Below, in pieces: positions 49,196-61,310 of a stretch of 64,000 bases of DNA; the stretch's first letter is position 1; every line of letters begins with the position of its first letter. The stretch covers positions 7,836,501 through 7,900,500 of the forward strand of contig CAHIKZ030001813.1 of NCBI GenBank assembly GCA_903632075.3, written 5' to 3'. This DNA comes from Acanthosepion pharaonis (lineage: Eukaryota; Mollusca; Cephalopoda; Sepiida; Sepiidae). Under the pieces are notes generated by a model that worked only from the letters and a program-made list of their open reading frames with translations, was not told the origin of the DNA and made no database searches. The position numbers were made by a program, and so were the translations under genes.

Positions 49196-52100
49196 GCGTG
49201 TGGAATATAGACGAATATAAGTTAAGAATTAGAAAATAAACTAATGAAATGAAAAAATGCATAAAACAGTTACATAAATTAGTTCTTAAAATGAATCATA
49301 CAAGGTTCGACTGAAAAGATTCTAGACTGTTCTAGATGTAGATTATAAGCAGACACACCAGTTGGTCGATTAAAGGATATGTAAGGGTACCAGAATACAA
49401 CACCTACGCAATGACTAAAGATAGGGTTCAATTCTATTCATTAATATCGTTAGAAATTAAATATTTTATTGAAACCTATTATCAGTTAAAATATTAATAC
49501 CATACATGGCATTAATATTTTATTTCAACGAAAAAGAATACATAAACATAACTATATTAAGGGGTCGTATTATTTTCAAGGATATTCCCTGGTTTTCGTT
49601 TCAGAAACAAAGGGTCGCATTATACACAAGGATATAATTTTTGCTGTTTTTTTCGCTCGTATTATACATAAAAAAATGTGCTATTTGTCAACGCTGACAT
49701 TCAATTTTGTACAAGGGAAATTGTTCCAGGTTTGAAACTATTGCAAGTACACAGTTTCTCTGTGTGACTTTCTCCTTTTATAAATAATACAAACTCATTT
49801 CTATTATATAAACACGACAATCGAGATTTATCAGGTGACACAAGTGTGTGCTTGTTTACGTCCGTGCGGAAATATACCACAGGCTAGACTAGTCAAGAAT
49901 ACATTATTTGATTTTCAAGATAAAAGCGATGTCATCACACTTTTAGTGTATGGGTAGACACACGGAAATATAGTTATTTATATTTTGCCAAATCGTCCAC
50001 AATAGACAGAAATGATAAATGCTTGAATCGAAACAGCCTGAAGTCAAAATCTTCACTGGGGCGATGACAGACTTTATCTCCGATGGAAAAGAGGAGAAGA
50101 ATTCTAAATGTCTCGCTTGATATTGTGTATTCAAATAAGTTGGAGAAAAGAAAGAAAAACTAGCCCGAATTAGCTTATTTGTCTGAAAGAAGTCTGCGTA
50201 TATATAATCACTATTTTTATAAATAATACATATGTATGAATGGGCTGGTGTGGCCATACTGGCGTGCACCCACTCACAAGACATACGGAAAGTAAGACCT
50301 TATATTGTATTATACACATATACTGTGATGTTCATTCATAACGCCATTAACTTTCAGGACATAGACGACCATGAATCTCGACAATACCCTTTATTAACTT
50401 TTAATTCGTACGACCTCTTGAGAAAGATAGAGAAGTGGTTTCCCTTTGATTCGCTAGGGATATCAATAGTGTTGTCTTCTAAACAGCTTCCACATCAAGG
50501 GTAGATAATTCAGTCTTCATTACTATTTAAAGTACCGCTCGGTTGGTTAAACGAAATAATTCATGCATTTCTCAAGGTCTTTATTCTGAAGGCCACTCAA
50601 TGAAACAATACTGGAGATTGAACTCGGGTCGCCGATTCCCCTTTCTTTGTGAATAATCAGTAGGCATCCTCGATAACATACTCCGTAATACCATCGGATA
50701 GAATAGTTTTTGTTCAGCTACTTATAAGCGTTTTTCGTCATATTCACCGACAGAGCAATATACATTTTTTGACGACGATGAAGTAGATTTTATATGTAAA
50801 TAATCTGCATCAGCAGAGGTGACTTATTTCTTTTTTTCAGAGTAGCAATTATTTGGTTTGCTCTCAGAAAATCGTGTCCACATAGTCTATAATTGAAATT
50901 TTCGAAGCGATGAAAGTTGGATGTGTGTTATAGCATTCCTACGGACGATAATGCCCCCATTCACATAAATACAATAGTAAATACTGTATGTTGGTCTAGA
51001 GTTCAATGCGGAATTCACTTAACTCACTTCGAGCAGTCGACTACTTTTTCAACGCGCCGCTGGCAAATCTTACATGTGTTGTTCTTGTTCTAAGTATTAT
51101 CGTTCATTACCAAACTTCGTTTGATTATTTTATTCAGTAACCTTCCCTAGGTTATAACAATGTGCTACGCACGGACTACAGAGCAGAATTGATAGAATTG
51201 TCCAACTAAAATATGCGACACAGTTGTCTTCGAACTGGAATGGAACCCGGCGTTATCGTATTGAAAGCGTAAAGTAATCTGCTTCTCATGCAATATTCTG
51301 TATCTGTGATAACTGATAGATTGCCAGTGCCCAAGGAAAAACAAATCAAAAAACTTTTAACTTTGCCTGCAGCGGCTTGAAACTATACGTTCATAATTAA
51401 TCCTGAAGTTGCCACAAGATAAAGAATTTTGATTCCTGCTGGTAGTGGTTTAGACAATATCTTATCACCGGAGATGGTCTGGCCCAGGAAACTGTCATGT
51501 TCAGTCACGTAGATTTTTGGAAACACGTAAAAAAATACAGTTCCTTTGTCCTGATCTTCCTGTAAGGGGTATCTAGCTTAGTTCTAAACCTTTCAATACA
51601 TTCAAATAGACGTTACCTGGGCGCAATTGATACGCTCGTATTAATCGACACATGTACTTGCGTCTGAGAGCTGTGCAGGCCTTCTCTTTAATTTCGCATT
51701 TGACATTGCTGCAAATCCAGGTGGATGATAATGCGCAATACTTCAATATACACACTCTGCTTCCTACGCAATACCAAACCAGGTCTCACATTTACACGTG
51801 ATTCACCGTAAGCTGTGAGAAGAAGGAGAGGAGTTTATATCACATGCAGGATATTATCCTGGAATCTTCAGGAAGCTGGCAGTTGGAGATTTTACAGATA
51901 CAGCTTAGATGTGGTATAAGTCTGAACGTCTGGGACACTCAGGGATGATCGGACATACTATTTAGTAGTAATTGATCTAGCGAGACAAGCTTACTAATAA
52001 TTGCATGATTTTGAATTACCCAAACTGAAGTTGGCTATAATCGACAGAGAAGTGGGAAAAATAATTTGTTTTCCTGTGTCTCATCAAGAAACTATGTTAA

Positions 52101-52231
52101 TGATCACTGTTCATGAATAGGCATCATGGCCAATGTTTTTTTTAAGTCCAAAGGATGAGAAACCAACATTAGGAACACTATCAATCGGAGACTAAGCAGA
52201 ATGGGCTCAACAGCCTGAGTTATATTAGTTT
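49196..52231. other. Stretch without a recognised gene
   Basis: It contains the GGGTCGTATTATACAC motif (entered separately) and tRNA-like B-box words on the minus strand near 50620 (GACCCGAGTTCAATCTCC), which may be an old SINE head. Open frames at 49943-50284 (minus) and 50232-50504 (plus) are unrecognised. Confidence 0.45.
49560..49690 (+). repeat. Short tandem motif GGGTCGTATTATACACAAGG
   Basis: Three related pieces occur: GGGGTCGTATTATTTTCAAG, GGGTCGCATTATACACAAGG and GCTCGTATTATACATAAAAA. Motifs of this kind occur near the ends of some DNA transposons, but no inverted partner was found. Confidence 0.4.
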
Positions 52232-52695
52232 GGTTTCGTTTATTTTGTTTTACGCCATAAAAATCTCAATGGGTAATTTAATGCCGACAAAGTTTTTTAT
52301 TGTTTCTAATGTTTTTTTTTTGTTTTTTTTTCAAAATTTTATTTCTGGTAATACTCTTCATCAAAAATGTATCGCTGGTAATATCTTTTTCAAAAAATGC
52401 ATAGCTTGTAATATTTACTTTCAAAAATGGTTTGGTGTGTTTTGTTTTACGGTATAGCAAAGTCAATGGGTTATTTAATGCTGACAATTTTTTATTGCTG
52501 GTAATATTTTTTTTCAAAGATGGTTTGGTTTATTTTGTTTTACGTCATAGCAACCTCACCGGGTTATTTAATACCGACAAAAGTTTTATTCCTGGCAATA
52601 TTTTTTCCAAACTGTTTCGGTTTGTTTTGTTTTACGGCACAGCAATCTCAATAGCAACCCATTTAATGCCGACAAACCATTTTATTGGTGGTAGT
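52232..52695 (+). repeat. Roughly 100-bp tandem repeat, about four units
   Basis: Each unit contains TTTGTTTTACGNCATAGCAA, a CTCAATGGGTTATTTAATGC stretch with CGACAAA, TTTTATTGCTGGTAATAT, and a T run then TCAAA. Unit starts are near 52232, 52435, 52523 and 52620, with extra short GGTAATATNTTTTTCAAAAA repeats at 52345-52430. A lone related piece lies at 54058-54115. Confidence 0.75.
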
Positions 52696-52983
52696 AATTG
52701 TTTTATTAACGATAATTTTATTTTGAATAATTATCATTTGTTTACTTCCTCTTATAATTTTTACATTTTTTGCAATGAAAAATATTGCATTTCGAATAAT
52801 TATCGTTTAGTATAATTGTCCTTTCGATTAATTTTCATTCAACCAATTTACATTTCCAATAGGTATTTTTCGGATAATTGTTTTCGAAAAATTATTTCGG
52901 AATAATATTCACCAAGTCATATATGAAGAAAAATATACTGAAAAAACAAACAAAATTCCTAATATGCGATTATGCTGTTTTAA

Positions 52984-53034
52984 TGTTTAATATCAACATC
53001 GGACGTTTCGGTCTAATAGACCATCTTCAGGACC
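52984..53034 (-). other. CTGAAGA-hairpin-CGAAAC motif
   Basis: The minus strand reads CCTGAAGAT-GGTC-TATTA-GACC-GAAACGTCC. The layout resembles a hammerhead ribozyme core (CUGANGA, stem II, GAAA) but has one extra T before stem II and no clear stem III. Penelope-like elements are known to carry hammerhead motifs, but no other part of one was recognised here. Confidence 0.3.
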
Positions 53035-54148
53035 TATTCATAAAACATAATTAACATAGACCATATACAATTCAACATGAAAAAGACGATGGACATAAAA
53101 GCAATACCAATCCAAACAGATAACTGAAATCTTTTATAAGATCAGCGTTCCGTTTAAATATGATCACGTCGTCGTCACGTGGGCGATGTTGTGATGATGA
53201 GATGAGAAGGGCCAAAACGATGTAAAAACAACAACAATTAAATCCAAATGTAAAAAATGTAAATATTGATAACTCCCCATCCCAGTATTTCGGAGAGAAA
53301 AAAACAAAGATGATGTAGGACAATGAAAATATATCTTTGTATCAAGTAAGGATAATGAGCATACGTAAAGATTTTGGAGAGCTATGATTGTCAATGTCTT
53401 GAACGAGCATGACATATAAAATAAGATTTCCAGAATACGAAGTCAAATTTGTAGACGTTTTGTATACAGTGTCATGATAACAGTATAACGGAGACTCGTT
53501 TCATAAATACAGCCCGCCATTAGATACAAATTCAGGTGAGAACAGATATACCATCCTCAGTATTGTGCTTAGACATTTTAATAAAGGAAATCTTCACTTC
53601 CTCGTACAAATACCGTTTCAAAAAACGACAGTTCATTCAAAAATACAAAAGTAAATGTTATTGATTAATTTATATCCAGACGCACGTTTGTAGAAACAAT
53701 TTTCAAAATGCAAAATATGATCCGTTATGTAAATTCCCTCCAACGATTGAGCTAAACATTGCAGACATTTTTAATTATCTTGTTTCTAACCGTATGTATT
53801 AAATTACAATTAAATTACGATGGCTTCCCGTAAACAGTTCTTAGACATATAATTTCGCAGTAAATTGTTAAAAAAATATGATTTAGATTCTCGACAAATG
53901 AAACATATTTGTATTCACTCGTTTTAAATGACTAAGATTACAATTTAATTATTTCAACACAAGCAAAGCAATAAAGCGACTAAGACGCAAGGGCTTACTG
54001 CATGTTAGATAATATAAAAAAAGTATAGTATTAAAGAGAAAGACAATAAAATGATTGGTTGTTTTCTTTTATGCCATATCATCCTCAGTGTGTCATTTAA
54101 TGCCAACAAGATTTTGAAATAGATTTATAGCGATAGTTTGGTAAAAAG

Positions 54149-54149
<1 letters not shown>
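53035..54149. other. AT-rich stretch without a recognised gene
   Basis: Two overlapping minus-strand frames of 83 codons (53072-53415) carry no recognised domain. A lone piece of the 100-bp repeat lies at 54058-54115. Confidence 0.5.

Positions 54150-54225
<76 letters not shown>
54150..54225. repeat. TA microsatellite
   Basis: Long uninterrupted TA tract. Confidence 0.98.
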
Positions 54226-54230
<5 letters not shown>

Positions 54231-54383
54231 GGACAAGGTCCGACAATTTTATTTATTAAAGACATTTTTTATGTTTAACGTTGTTATTTTATAGATACAA
54301 GTATTTAAGCAAATGCTCTGTTTATGATAAACAGTATTAAATAACATTTACCGGCCTGAATGTCCGAGAAATTTTCATAGAAA

Positions 54384-54514
54384 ATATTCGTTCTTTGACA
54401 GTAAATTCGACCTTGTCTGCCGAACGCTTCTTTGTAGCCTAGAGGTAAGGCACGTCAGCGTATATGACGGTTCCGTATAGGATGCAGGTTCGAATCCTGT
54501 CAAAGAACGAATAT
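54384..54514. repeat. 18-bp perfect inverted repeat around the tRNA-like sequence
   Basis: ATATTCGTTCTTTGACAG (54384-54401) is the exact reverse complement of CTGTCAAAGAACGAATAT (54497-54514). The right arm includes the 3' acceptor and T stem of the tRNA-like sequence; the left arm lies 26 bp before its 5' end. Confidence 0.9.
54428..54507 (+). tRNA. tRNA-like sequence, probably a pseudo-tRNA or SINE head
   Basis: An 80-nt stretch folds as a type II (long variable arm) tRNA: acceptor TTCTTTG/CAAAGAA, T8-A9, D arm GCCT-AGAGGTA-AGGC, anticodon stem CGTCA/TGACG around GCGTATA, variable arm TTCC..GGAT, and T arm GCAGG-TTCGAAT-CCTGT with a canonical T loop. The anticodon loop has C instead of the near-universal T at position 33, and no T run follows at once, so function is doubtful. 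Its 3' end with 7 flanking bases is repeated in inverted orientation just upstream (see 54384-54514). Confidence 0.4.
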
Positions 54515-57046
54515 ACTTATTAAAGAATATACTGCCTCCCGTAGGATGCGAACACATTAAATTCTTAGCAGTACAAATAACAATATTTTAACTTCATGTC
54601 GGAGGAAAGGTTAGACTGAAAAATCGCATTAAGTTATTCTCATGGAGTTTAGCATCAGTCATGCCTGATCGAAGGCAAAAGTGTTTCTCTCGGACGATTA
54701 AAAGCTTATAATCTCGTTATGGATGAGTTAAAATCAACAAAGACATTGCTGTCCCAGTTAACAATAGAATGCAGGCTATTTTTGAGATCGGCTGCCAATT
54801 TTACCTTATCGAATCTATTAGTCTTATTATCAATAAAAGAGTAAATAGTTTTGTCATCAATATTGATACGGAGTTGAGAATTGGTGACATCGGGAGAGTA
54901 TTTTTTAACAACTCCTTTTTAAAAGCAAATATTTATATATTTGTCCGATGAAAATTTCAGAAACAGTGGAATATCAATTTGTGAAATTATGTGTGTATTA
55001 AATTTATCTACAAAGACAAATAATCCGATACAAGTCTATAAAATGGATATGCCTACTAGTCTTGGTCACTCACAAGGTTCCTGCAGATATTTCCGGTATT
55101 ATCGTAACCTGGGAAAAGTTTGCGAAATGTTATAATGAACCCTTCATACAATTCACGTGTATAGAGCTTTCTTAGTCTTATTTTCGGGTTTTAATGGATA
55201 CTTCGGGTCAGTTAATTCAATCTCATCTCTTTTGTTGTTAGTGCCGCCGAACACAAGTTTTTTTTCAGCTGTTTCGCGCCCAGACAACGTCTTAATCGGC
55301 TTTTCTAAATGAAACTTACCTCTCAAGAAATAATCATTTTTTGGTATTTTTTCCACTGTCCTAACGATTAAACTCTCCGTATAGCGAATATCAACATATT
55401 TTTTTAATTTCATAAATTTAAATATTGGGGTTCAGTTTGCTATGTAAACTTATTGTAAATTGTTCTCCGTAAGCGTGCACCACCCTTGTCAAAGCAATTA
55501 ATTAATTAAATAATAATAAACATTTCTAATTAGGTTTCATCCTTTTACAGTTGAAATGGCGACAGTTAACCGTAATTTCTATGCTAACAATGTCTTCTCA
55601 CATTTAGAAATCTTTTCCGCCTACTGCCTTTACTTCTTGCTCGACATTTATAGATGCTGTATACAAATTAATTAGCATGTATTCAACAACCAAAAAAATA
55701 TGGAAAACGACTTCCGGTTCCAAGAATTTCGGGTAAAGTATTCTCAACTTGTATATTTGTTATAATTCCCCAAATCCACCTTGCTTGAGAGAATTCAGTG
55801 GCAGACTTGTTGTCTCTGAAAATCCATGATTGTCATCTTCATGAAAACCAGCTGATACACTAATGGCTGTAACTAAAAACATTTCCGTCTAATCGCCAAA
55901 CAGAATGTCCCAAATCTAATAAAAATCTTGATTTTTTTTTATTTAATTATCTTCATAAAATAAGCCTGAAAATATTAATAAACTTGTGCAAAGTTGCATC
56001 AGTTTACTACAAAAACAAAATGAATGTTAATTCAAAACGAATATCAATAACTGCAAAGAAGCTGTCGGATTTCTAAGGCTTAATAATGTTTAATATTCTC
56101 CTATAAACTTTTCGGATTTATTTCATAAAATATCTGGGTGATAAACGAATACAAAATCAGATAAAAGTGCATGCATTTCCAAAGAAAAGCAAGCATATAA
56201 AATCATGTGTTCTTTATTAGATGGGCCAATTTACTATCAAACAGGAAATGAAATACGTTTGTATGCACATTTTAATATACAGACATGAATTGTCTGTATG
56301 TTGATAGATTAATACGTAGATTTTAGTAGAGATCGGACCAATATTTTCACTCAGTAACATCTTAATATTTACCACATAATTCTATACCACATGTCTTGAA
56401 AAAAACTAATTGTAAAATAAAATTGTTTTTCGAATTTATAACGATTATTTAATTACAAAATTAATGACTAATTAAAATTTAGAAAATGTAAAAAATAAAA
56501 AAAAAATGATAATCCGAATCTGAAGTGCTTAACCGATAGGATTAAAAAAAAAAAACTACACTAATGTAATTCTTTATTTGTTAGTCTTAGGACCAATATC
56601 TGTATTCATTGGGGTGATTTTTGCAGATATTGAAAAAAAAAAAAATTTTCGATCAATATGTTAAAAATATAAACCAGTGAATTAGGTTCCTTAAAACAAA
56701 AACAAAAAAAAAGATAAAATTTTAAAATTAAAAAGAATTGCGTATTTAAAGCGATTATATAATTAAGCGACACAATGATATTGATTATAGTTTATACGTT
56801 TCCTTCATTGTTAAATAAAAGTGTACCAGTTAATTCAAAAGAAAATATAATGTAAAGTGAAGCAAATACACTCAGTAGACTTTTAAAGAGTCTTTAAGAG
56901 AAATTGTTCAAGGAGACTGAGGCTCTTAAACATTAACTTATATTAAGACAGACAATACCTCGCCCCCCGCTAAAAACATATGCCTAACTTCGGTGCGTCA
57001 TCAAAAGATAACGTACGTAGGAGTGACGCAAAATAAATTCAATAAC
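54515..57046. other. AT-rich stretch with one unrecognised open frame
   Basis: A minus-strand frame of 86 codons (55153-55413) is Lys/Glu-rich and not low-complexity. It lacks a recognised domain and could be an old exon or retroelement piece. Otherwise A/T runs only. Confidence 0.45.
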
Positions 57047-57157
57047 TATTGGGTTAGGGAATAAGTTTTGAGCGTTATTTTGAAAGTAAAAAAATCTCTG
57101 AGAAGCTAAACTTTTGGCGAATGTATTAGAACAACAATTTCTTATTTTTGATCTAAC

Positions 57158-57159
<2 letters not shown>

Positions 57160-57197
<38 letters not shown>
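57160..57197. repeat. TA microsatellite inside the mariner 5' region
   Basis: It lies between the left terminal repeat and the transposase start, so it grew after or within the transposon. Confidence 0.95.
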
Positions 57198-57200
<3 letters not shown>

Positions 57201-57254
57201 ATATATATATTAATTTAATTTCATTAATTTTGGTTCCATTTCAGACCCCTTAAA

Positions 57255-58240
57255 ATGGAATATCAAGTAAACAAAACTTCTCATTTTCGACACCTTTTAC
57301 TTTTTGCATATAATCGAGGAATTAGCGCCGCCAAAACAGTTCGTTAGTTTTGTGACGTGTATGGAGAATTACCGCCCGACATTGGTTTTCGTGCTTCAAA
57401 AAAGGGAAAATTTTGAGCTGGATGCTGGTGAGCGCCCTGGTGGAGCAGTTGAATTTGAGGAAGAGCGATTAAACCAATTTCTACACGAAAACCCACGTTA
57501 GACGCCCAGAGAATTGACGAAATAGATGAAATGCAATCGCAAAACTCTGGTAAATTACCTTCATTAAATAGGGAAGTTTCAGAAACTTGTTCCATGGGTG
57601 CCACACGCGTTGAATGGCCACCACAAGAATCAGCGTGCAACAATTGCACCCAGTTTGGTGGCTCGGCATCGGACAACATCCGGTAATAAACAGCGTTTCC
57701 TTTATCACATTGTCACTGGCGATGAAAAATGGTGTCTTTACGTCAATATGAAGCAGTGTTAAGAATGGCTCGGCCCCAATAAGCAAGCGACACCTCGAGT
57801 AAACAAGACCTTTATTCTCGACGGACCATGTTTTGTGTAAGGTATGACTGGGAAGGTATAATTTTTTTATGAATTGCTTGGGCGAAACCAAACGGTAAAT
57901 GCCGATCTCTACGTTCAAAAACTGCACTGTCTCCTTGAAGCAATTTAGCAAAAAAGACCGCATCGGCGACAAAGTGTTTTTCAACACGACAACGTTCAGA
58001 CTCACATCGCTAATACCACCAAAAGCATTATTCAAGAATTTGGATGGGAAGTGCTGTCTTGGTACCATCAAATTGTCATCTTTTTCGATCTCTTTTCTAT
58101 GCCTTGCCTTGTACTGATGTGGAATTGAAGTTTTGGTAGGACGAATTTTTCAACTCAAAACCGAGAGATTGTTATCGCCAAGGAATAGAAAAATTTCGTT
58201 AAAAGGTATCAACAGCAACGGAGATTATATCGTTAAGACT
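57255..58240 (+). pseudogene. Mariner transposase pseudogene
   Basis: Starting at the ATG at 57255, the translation gives MEYQVNKTSHFRHLLLFAYN and RGISAAKTVR, typical of the mariner DNA-binding N terminus. Further on come a GGAVEFEEERLNQFLHENPR segment, VTGDEKWCLYVNMKQ (57714 onward, first catalytic Asp), PNKQATPRVNK, a WEGIIFF-like block and QHDN (57982-57993, second catalytic Asp). Stops and frameshifts break the frame at many points, including after AKTVR and after NMKQ. The region after GWEVL that should carry the third catalytic Asp is deleted: it runs almost directly into a sequence equivalent to the S-x-x-HLFRSL block. Mariner transposases need the D,D34D triad, so this copy is dead. 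Similarity to irritans-type mariners is my impression from motif wording only. Confidence 0.92.
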
Positions 58241-58437
58241 AATTTTATGTAATTTAACATTGTAAGACCAAGACAATAAAACATCTTGAAAAACACTCAC
58301 GACTTATTTCCTAACGCAATAATACAAGGGAGCAAAATCAACTATCGCTTACCAAAAAACCTCTGGGTTTTAATTTCCTTAATCGACAGAAGGTGGATTG
58401 AATTTATTAGAAACAAAAACATTATGCCCGTCGGACA

Positions 58438-59525
58438 TATTCAAAATGAGGCGATTCTGAGAGAATTTCAATTAATCCGAGTATTCCTTATTGGCGGCCA
58501 CATTCTCAAAACTGTATCGGCTATATATCTTATGTTAAGATATGCAGCTGACAGTGCTGAGAACAGACAGAGAATGGAAACTAAAAGAAATCTTGCAGAA
58601 GGTAGTAAAGAAAGCAAGAGGAAATGGTTAAACTTCAATTGAAAGAAGACGGAATTCATGGTTGTCAGCAAATAGAGCAGCTCAAGATGCAATTAAAAAA
58701 AAATGGAGGTAGCAACTCAAACAAGTGCAACAATATAAATATTTTGAAAGAGAAGACAGAATGTGTACCAGTGAGATCCGCAGGCACTTTGCTTTAGCAA
58801 ACTATTATGGAATAGGAACAAATAGATACAAAGAAAAGAGTCAGTTTGTCAAGTGCCATACGTGATACACGTTTGGCCGATCATGACTGACGTAGCAGAT
58901 TGCTTCCCGCAGAAGTTTGCCATTTCTTTCTGCGGGTTTACTGGTTGTTAACCAAGGGTAAAGAACCAAGGGTAAAAGAATTGTTCTGTTATTCAACCCA
59001 TAGCTAAAGGGAGAAGAGATGGATTCATACATTTTCTCAAGTGTATTTGTGCGTAAATGAATCTAACAAACTCGAATGGAATTCGAACTCAGTTCTCCGA
59101 GTTCTCACTTCGAGCCGATATCCATTACACCACAATGCAAAAGAGTCCGAAGCTGTTATGTAATATAAGTCCTCCTCAATGGAAGTGAAGGCTTGACAAT
59201 CTCTTCCTAGATATAGAAAAGACTTGACGCAACAGATATTCTATTCTACAGAAAGATGCTGAGAATACCATAGACTGAACATGTTAGCAACGACGATGTT
59301 TTAACGAAAATGGAAACAAAAAGGATATTTATATTAATGTCAGAAAGAGACAGCTGAACTTTCTAGTGTATATAAGATGAAGGCAAGATGGACATAGCTT
59401 GAATAAATGGATGGTGGAATAGGTTTTGATGAGAGATAAAAAATAAAGCATAAATTTAGAGCTACTACGACGGAACTGGAGAAAGCCATGATCGCCTACG
59501 CTCTGAAGACATACGGCACATAAAT
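58438..59525 (+). pseudogene. LINE reverse transcriptase relic (family L-A), interrupted by a SINE
   Basis: The plus strand gives ILREFQL..GGHI followed by LRYAADSAEN (58535-58560), matching the RT catalytic block where YADD is expected; the second catalytic position has become Ala-Asp. It continues into KKTEFMVVSK. After the SINE at 58850-59150, frames give RLDATDILFYRKMLRIP, EHVSNDDVLTKMETKR and, near 59470-59520, KAMIAYALKTYGT and a stop with an AATAAA-like tail. These are the C-terminal blocks of a widespread LINE ORF2 type. Many stops and frameshifts are present. It begins just right of the mariner at 57049-58319. Confidence 0.85.
58850..59150 (-). mobile_element. tRNA-derived SINE (copy C), inserted in a LINE
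   Basis: The minus strand reads GTGGTGTAATGGATATCGGC (A-box-like) and GAACTGAGTTCGAATTCC (B box), then the body ATGTATGAATCCATCTCTTC and TAGCTATGGGTTGAATAACA. It ends with the tail AGAAAGAAATGGCAAACTTC, AATCTGCTACGTCAGTCATG and ATCACGTATGGCAC. It splits the LINE relic at 58438-59525, whose ORF2 blocks resume on the far side, so the SINE is the younger insertion. Confidence 0.85.
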
Positions 59526-60846
59526 AAAGAAAATTATTTGTTCACAATTATTATAGTTTCATTTATATTCCATTTTCTTTGGATTAATGTGATTTTCTTA
59601 ATTCTGGTTAATATTTTTCTTTTTTTTTTGCGGTTGTTGCATATAAATTGGCACAATTTCAATAATCATCTTTTGAACATGCCATCATAAATGCAATTAT
59701 ATATAATAAAACGATTTTTAGATTTTATGATATATTGCTTTAGGCTGAGACGACATTAGACTGAAATCTCCTTCGTCTAGTTATTGATGTGTATATAAAT
59801 TTATTGTGTACATATACAAATTAGAATAAAATAGAAAAGAGGTATTCAATATAACTGCATTTAACTGAGACGGCAGACTCGAAGATGGTATATAAACTAA
59901 TCAAAGTTTAAAATTCCTGTTGGCCATCATGCTAAAGTGTCCACGCCATTGTAGGACCACTGGTTTGTCTCTTTCTCGACTTTGCCTCGAAATTTCAAAT
60001 TAGGAGAGCTCGGAAGGTATATATTTAGGTGACATGAACATAGACATTCTCATTCAGCCATCCTCACATGGAACTGGTGTAATTAAGCAGGTTCATGCAG
60101 TATCACGTGTGATCTCACACTTTGTTATCCACTTGGTGCAGGGATTGACCGCCGAGCCCAGAAAAATCGATTTATATAGTAGCATTGAATCTTAAGATCC
60201 GAGAGGAAATGTAAGTCGCTATGATATAGTTTTAGTTGTGAACGAAGCGCAGGACCATCATAATACGAACTTGATCTGCTTTGCATTGGGATAAACACAT
60301 ATCTATCTGACGAACCTCTTATCTTGTTTTAGTCCTTGAGAATTGATAGATGTCATTGTTACTTAAGGTTTGATCGAATCACATCGACATGATATGATTG
60401 TGTTTAGTGATGTTTCGGTGATGATCTGCTAGATGAAGTCAGCCATTTTTTTTACGAGATTTAATCGCTTATATTTCTTTTTTGACAGACTCTAGCCTGA
60501 GGCCACCACACTTTTCATGAGCTTGAACCCGAAGGGTCTGATCCCTTTGAAAAGCTGGTCATTTCTGAATCACTGATTTTTACGAATAGAGTCCCGGTGA
60601 AATCGAGCCTTTATATTTTCCATATAAGTTAAGAAGAGATAAATGAGAATGTGAACACTTGATCCATGTTACATACCCTGAATGTTATGCGGTCTTCAAT
60701 TTATGCCCCACTAAAACAGTGCTTTCAAGTAATTAGCAGACCCTGTATATATAGATAAATATACATACAGTCATGATCCCCCTCATAGTATGAACAGCTG
60801 AAAATTATTAGAACTAAAAGAGAAACATTTCAAATACTCTTATATC
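59526..60846. other. Stretch without a recognised gene
   Basis: No protein block, RNA gene or repeat partner found. Confidence 0.5.
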
Positions 60847-61310
60847 GGAAAATAGTGTCGCTGCCGACACTTGAGTTCGAACATAGATCGCCAGTGAGAA
60901 AACAGTCGATCCTGTTGTTGAATTAAGTAGACCACAGGACCATGCGAGAAACGCGTATGCAGAAAGTAGCGTGACGTCCAAATGATCTCTGTTTCTAGTC
61001 TATCCTCTCTTACTATACGGATCTACATTTCTATTCTATCCTCTATTACTATAGGAACCGCGAGTCTCTGCTCTATTCACTATACTATTTCTCTATTCAG
61101 ATCACTATACGGGTTACTTGTCTAGCGAGTTTTATCAAGTAATAGTAGTGCGAGTGATATTCGAAGGCGTTTGACACCAGTATTGTTTAACAGCGTTACT
61201 ATAGTTGTATCTGCGATTACAAAGTTTCTACTACAACAAGCATTACAAAAATGACAAGTATTTGTTGACATTACAAAATCTCAAGCGAGTCTTCGTTGAC
61301 ATCACAAAAA
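60847..61310 (-). repeat. Dispersed repeat D (copy 2)
   Basis: Second copy of the family at 33715-34152. Here the minus strand from 60940 to 60855 reads GGTCCTGTGGTCTACTTAAT, then GATCTATGTTCGAACTC, closer to a tRNA-like head with A- and B-box-like segments. The right end carries two short tandem repeats of a TTGTTGACATTACAAAA type. Confidence 0.75.

Larger units (their letters stand above)
57049..58319 (+). mobile_element. Full-length mariner element, inactive
   Basis: The element is 1271 bp with a TA target duplication on each side (57047-57048 and 58320-58321). Terminal inverted repeats of about 28 bp are visible: TTGGGTTAGGGAATAAGTTT at the left, and the reverse complement of the right end reads TTGCGTTAGGAAATAAGTCG. 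Both the length and the ends fit mariner-family transposons. A TA tract (57160-57197) has grown in the 5' untranslated part. The internal transposase is broken (see its own entry), so this copy cannot move by itself. Confidence 0.93.

Noticed and set aside
55153..55413. Minus-strand 86-codon frame as a real small gene.
   Set aside because: The composition is plausible, but there is no recognised domain, promoter or homologous partner in the window. Not enough to call a gene.
60120..60165. Another outlying satellite copy (CCGCCGAGCCCAG).
   Set aside because: Only an eight-base word matches; the H6 right arm and the conserved tail are absent.
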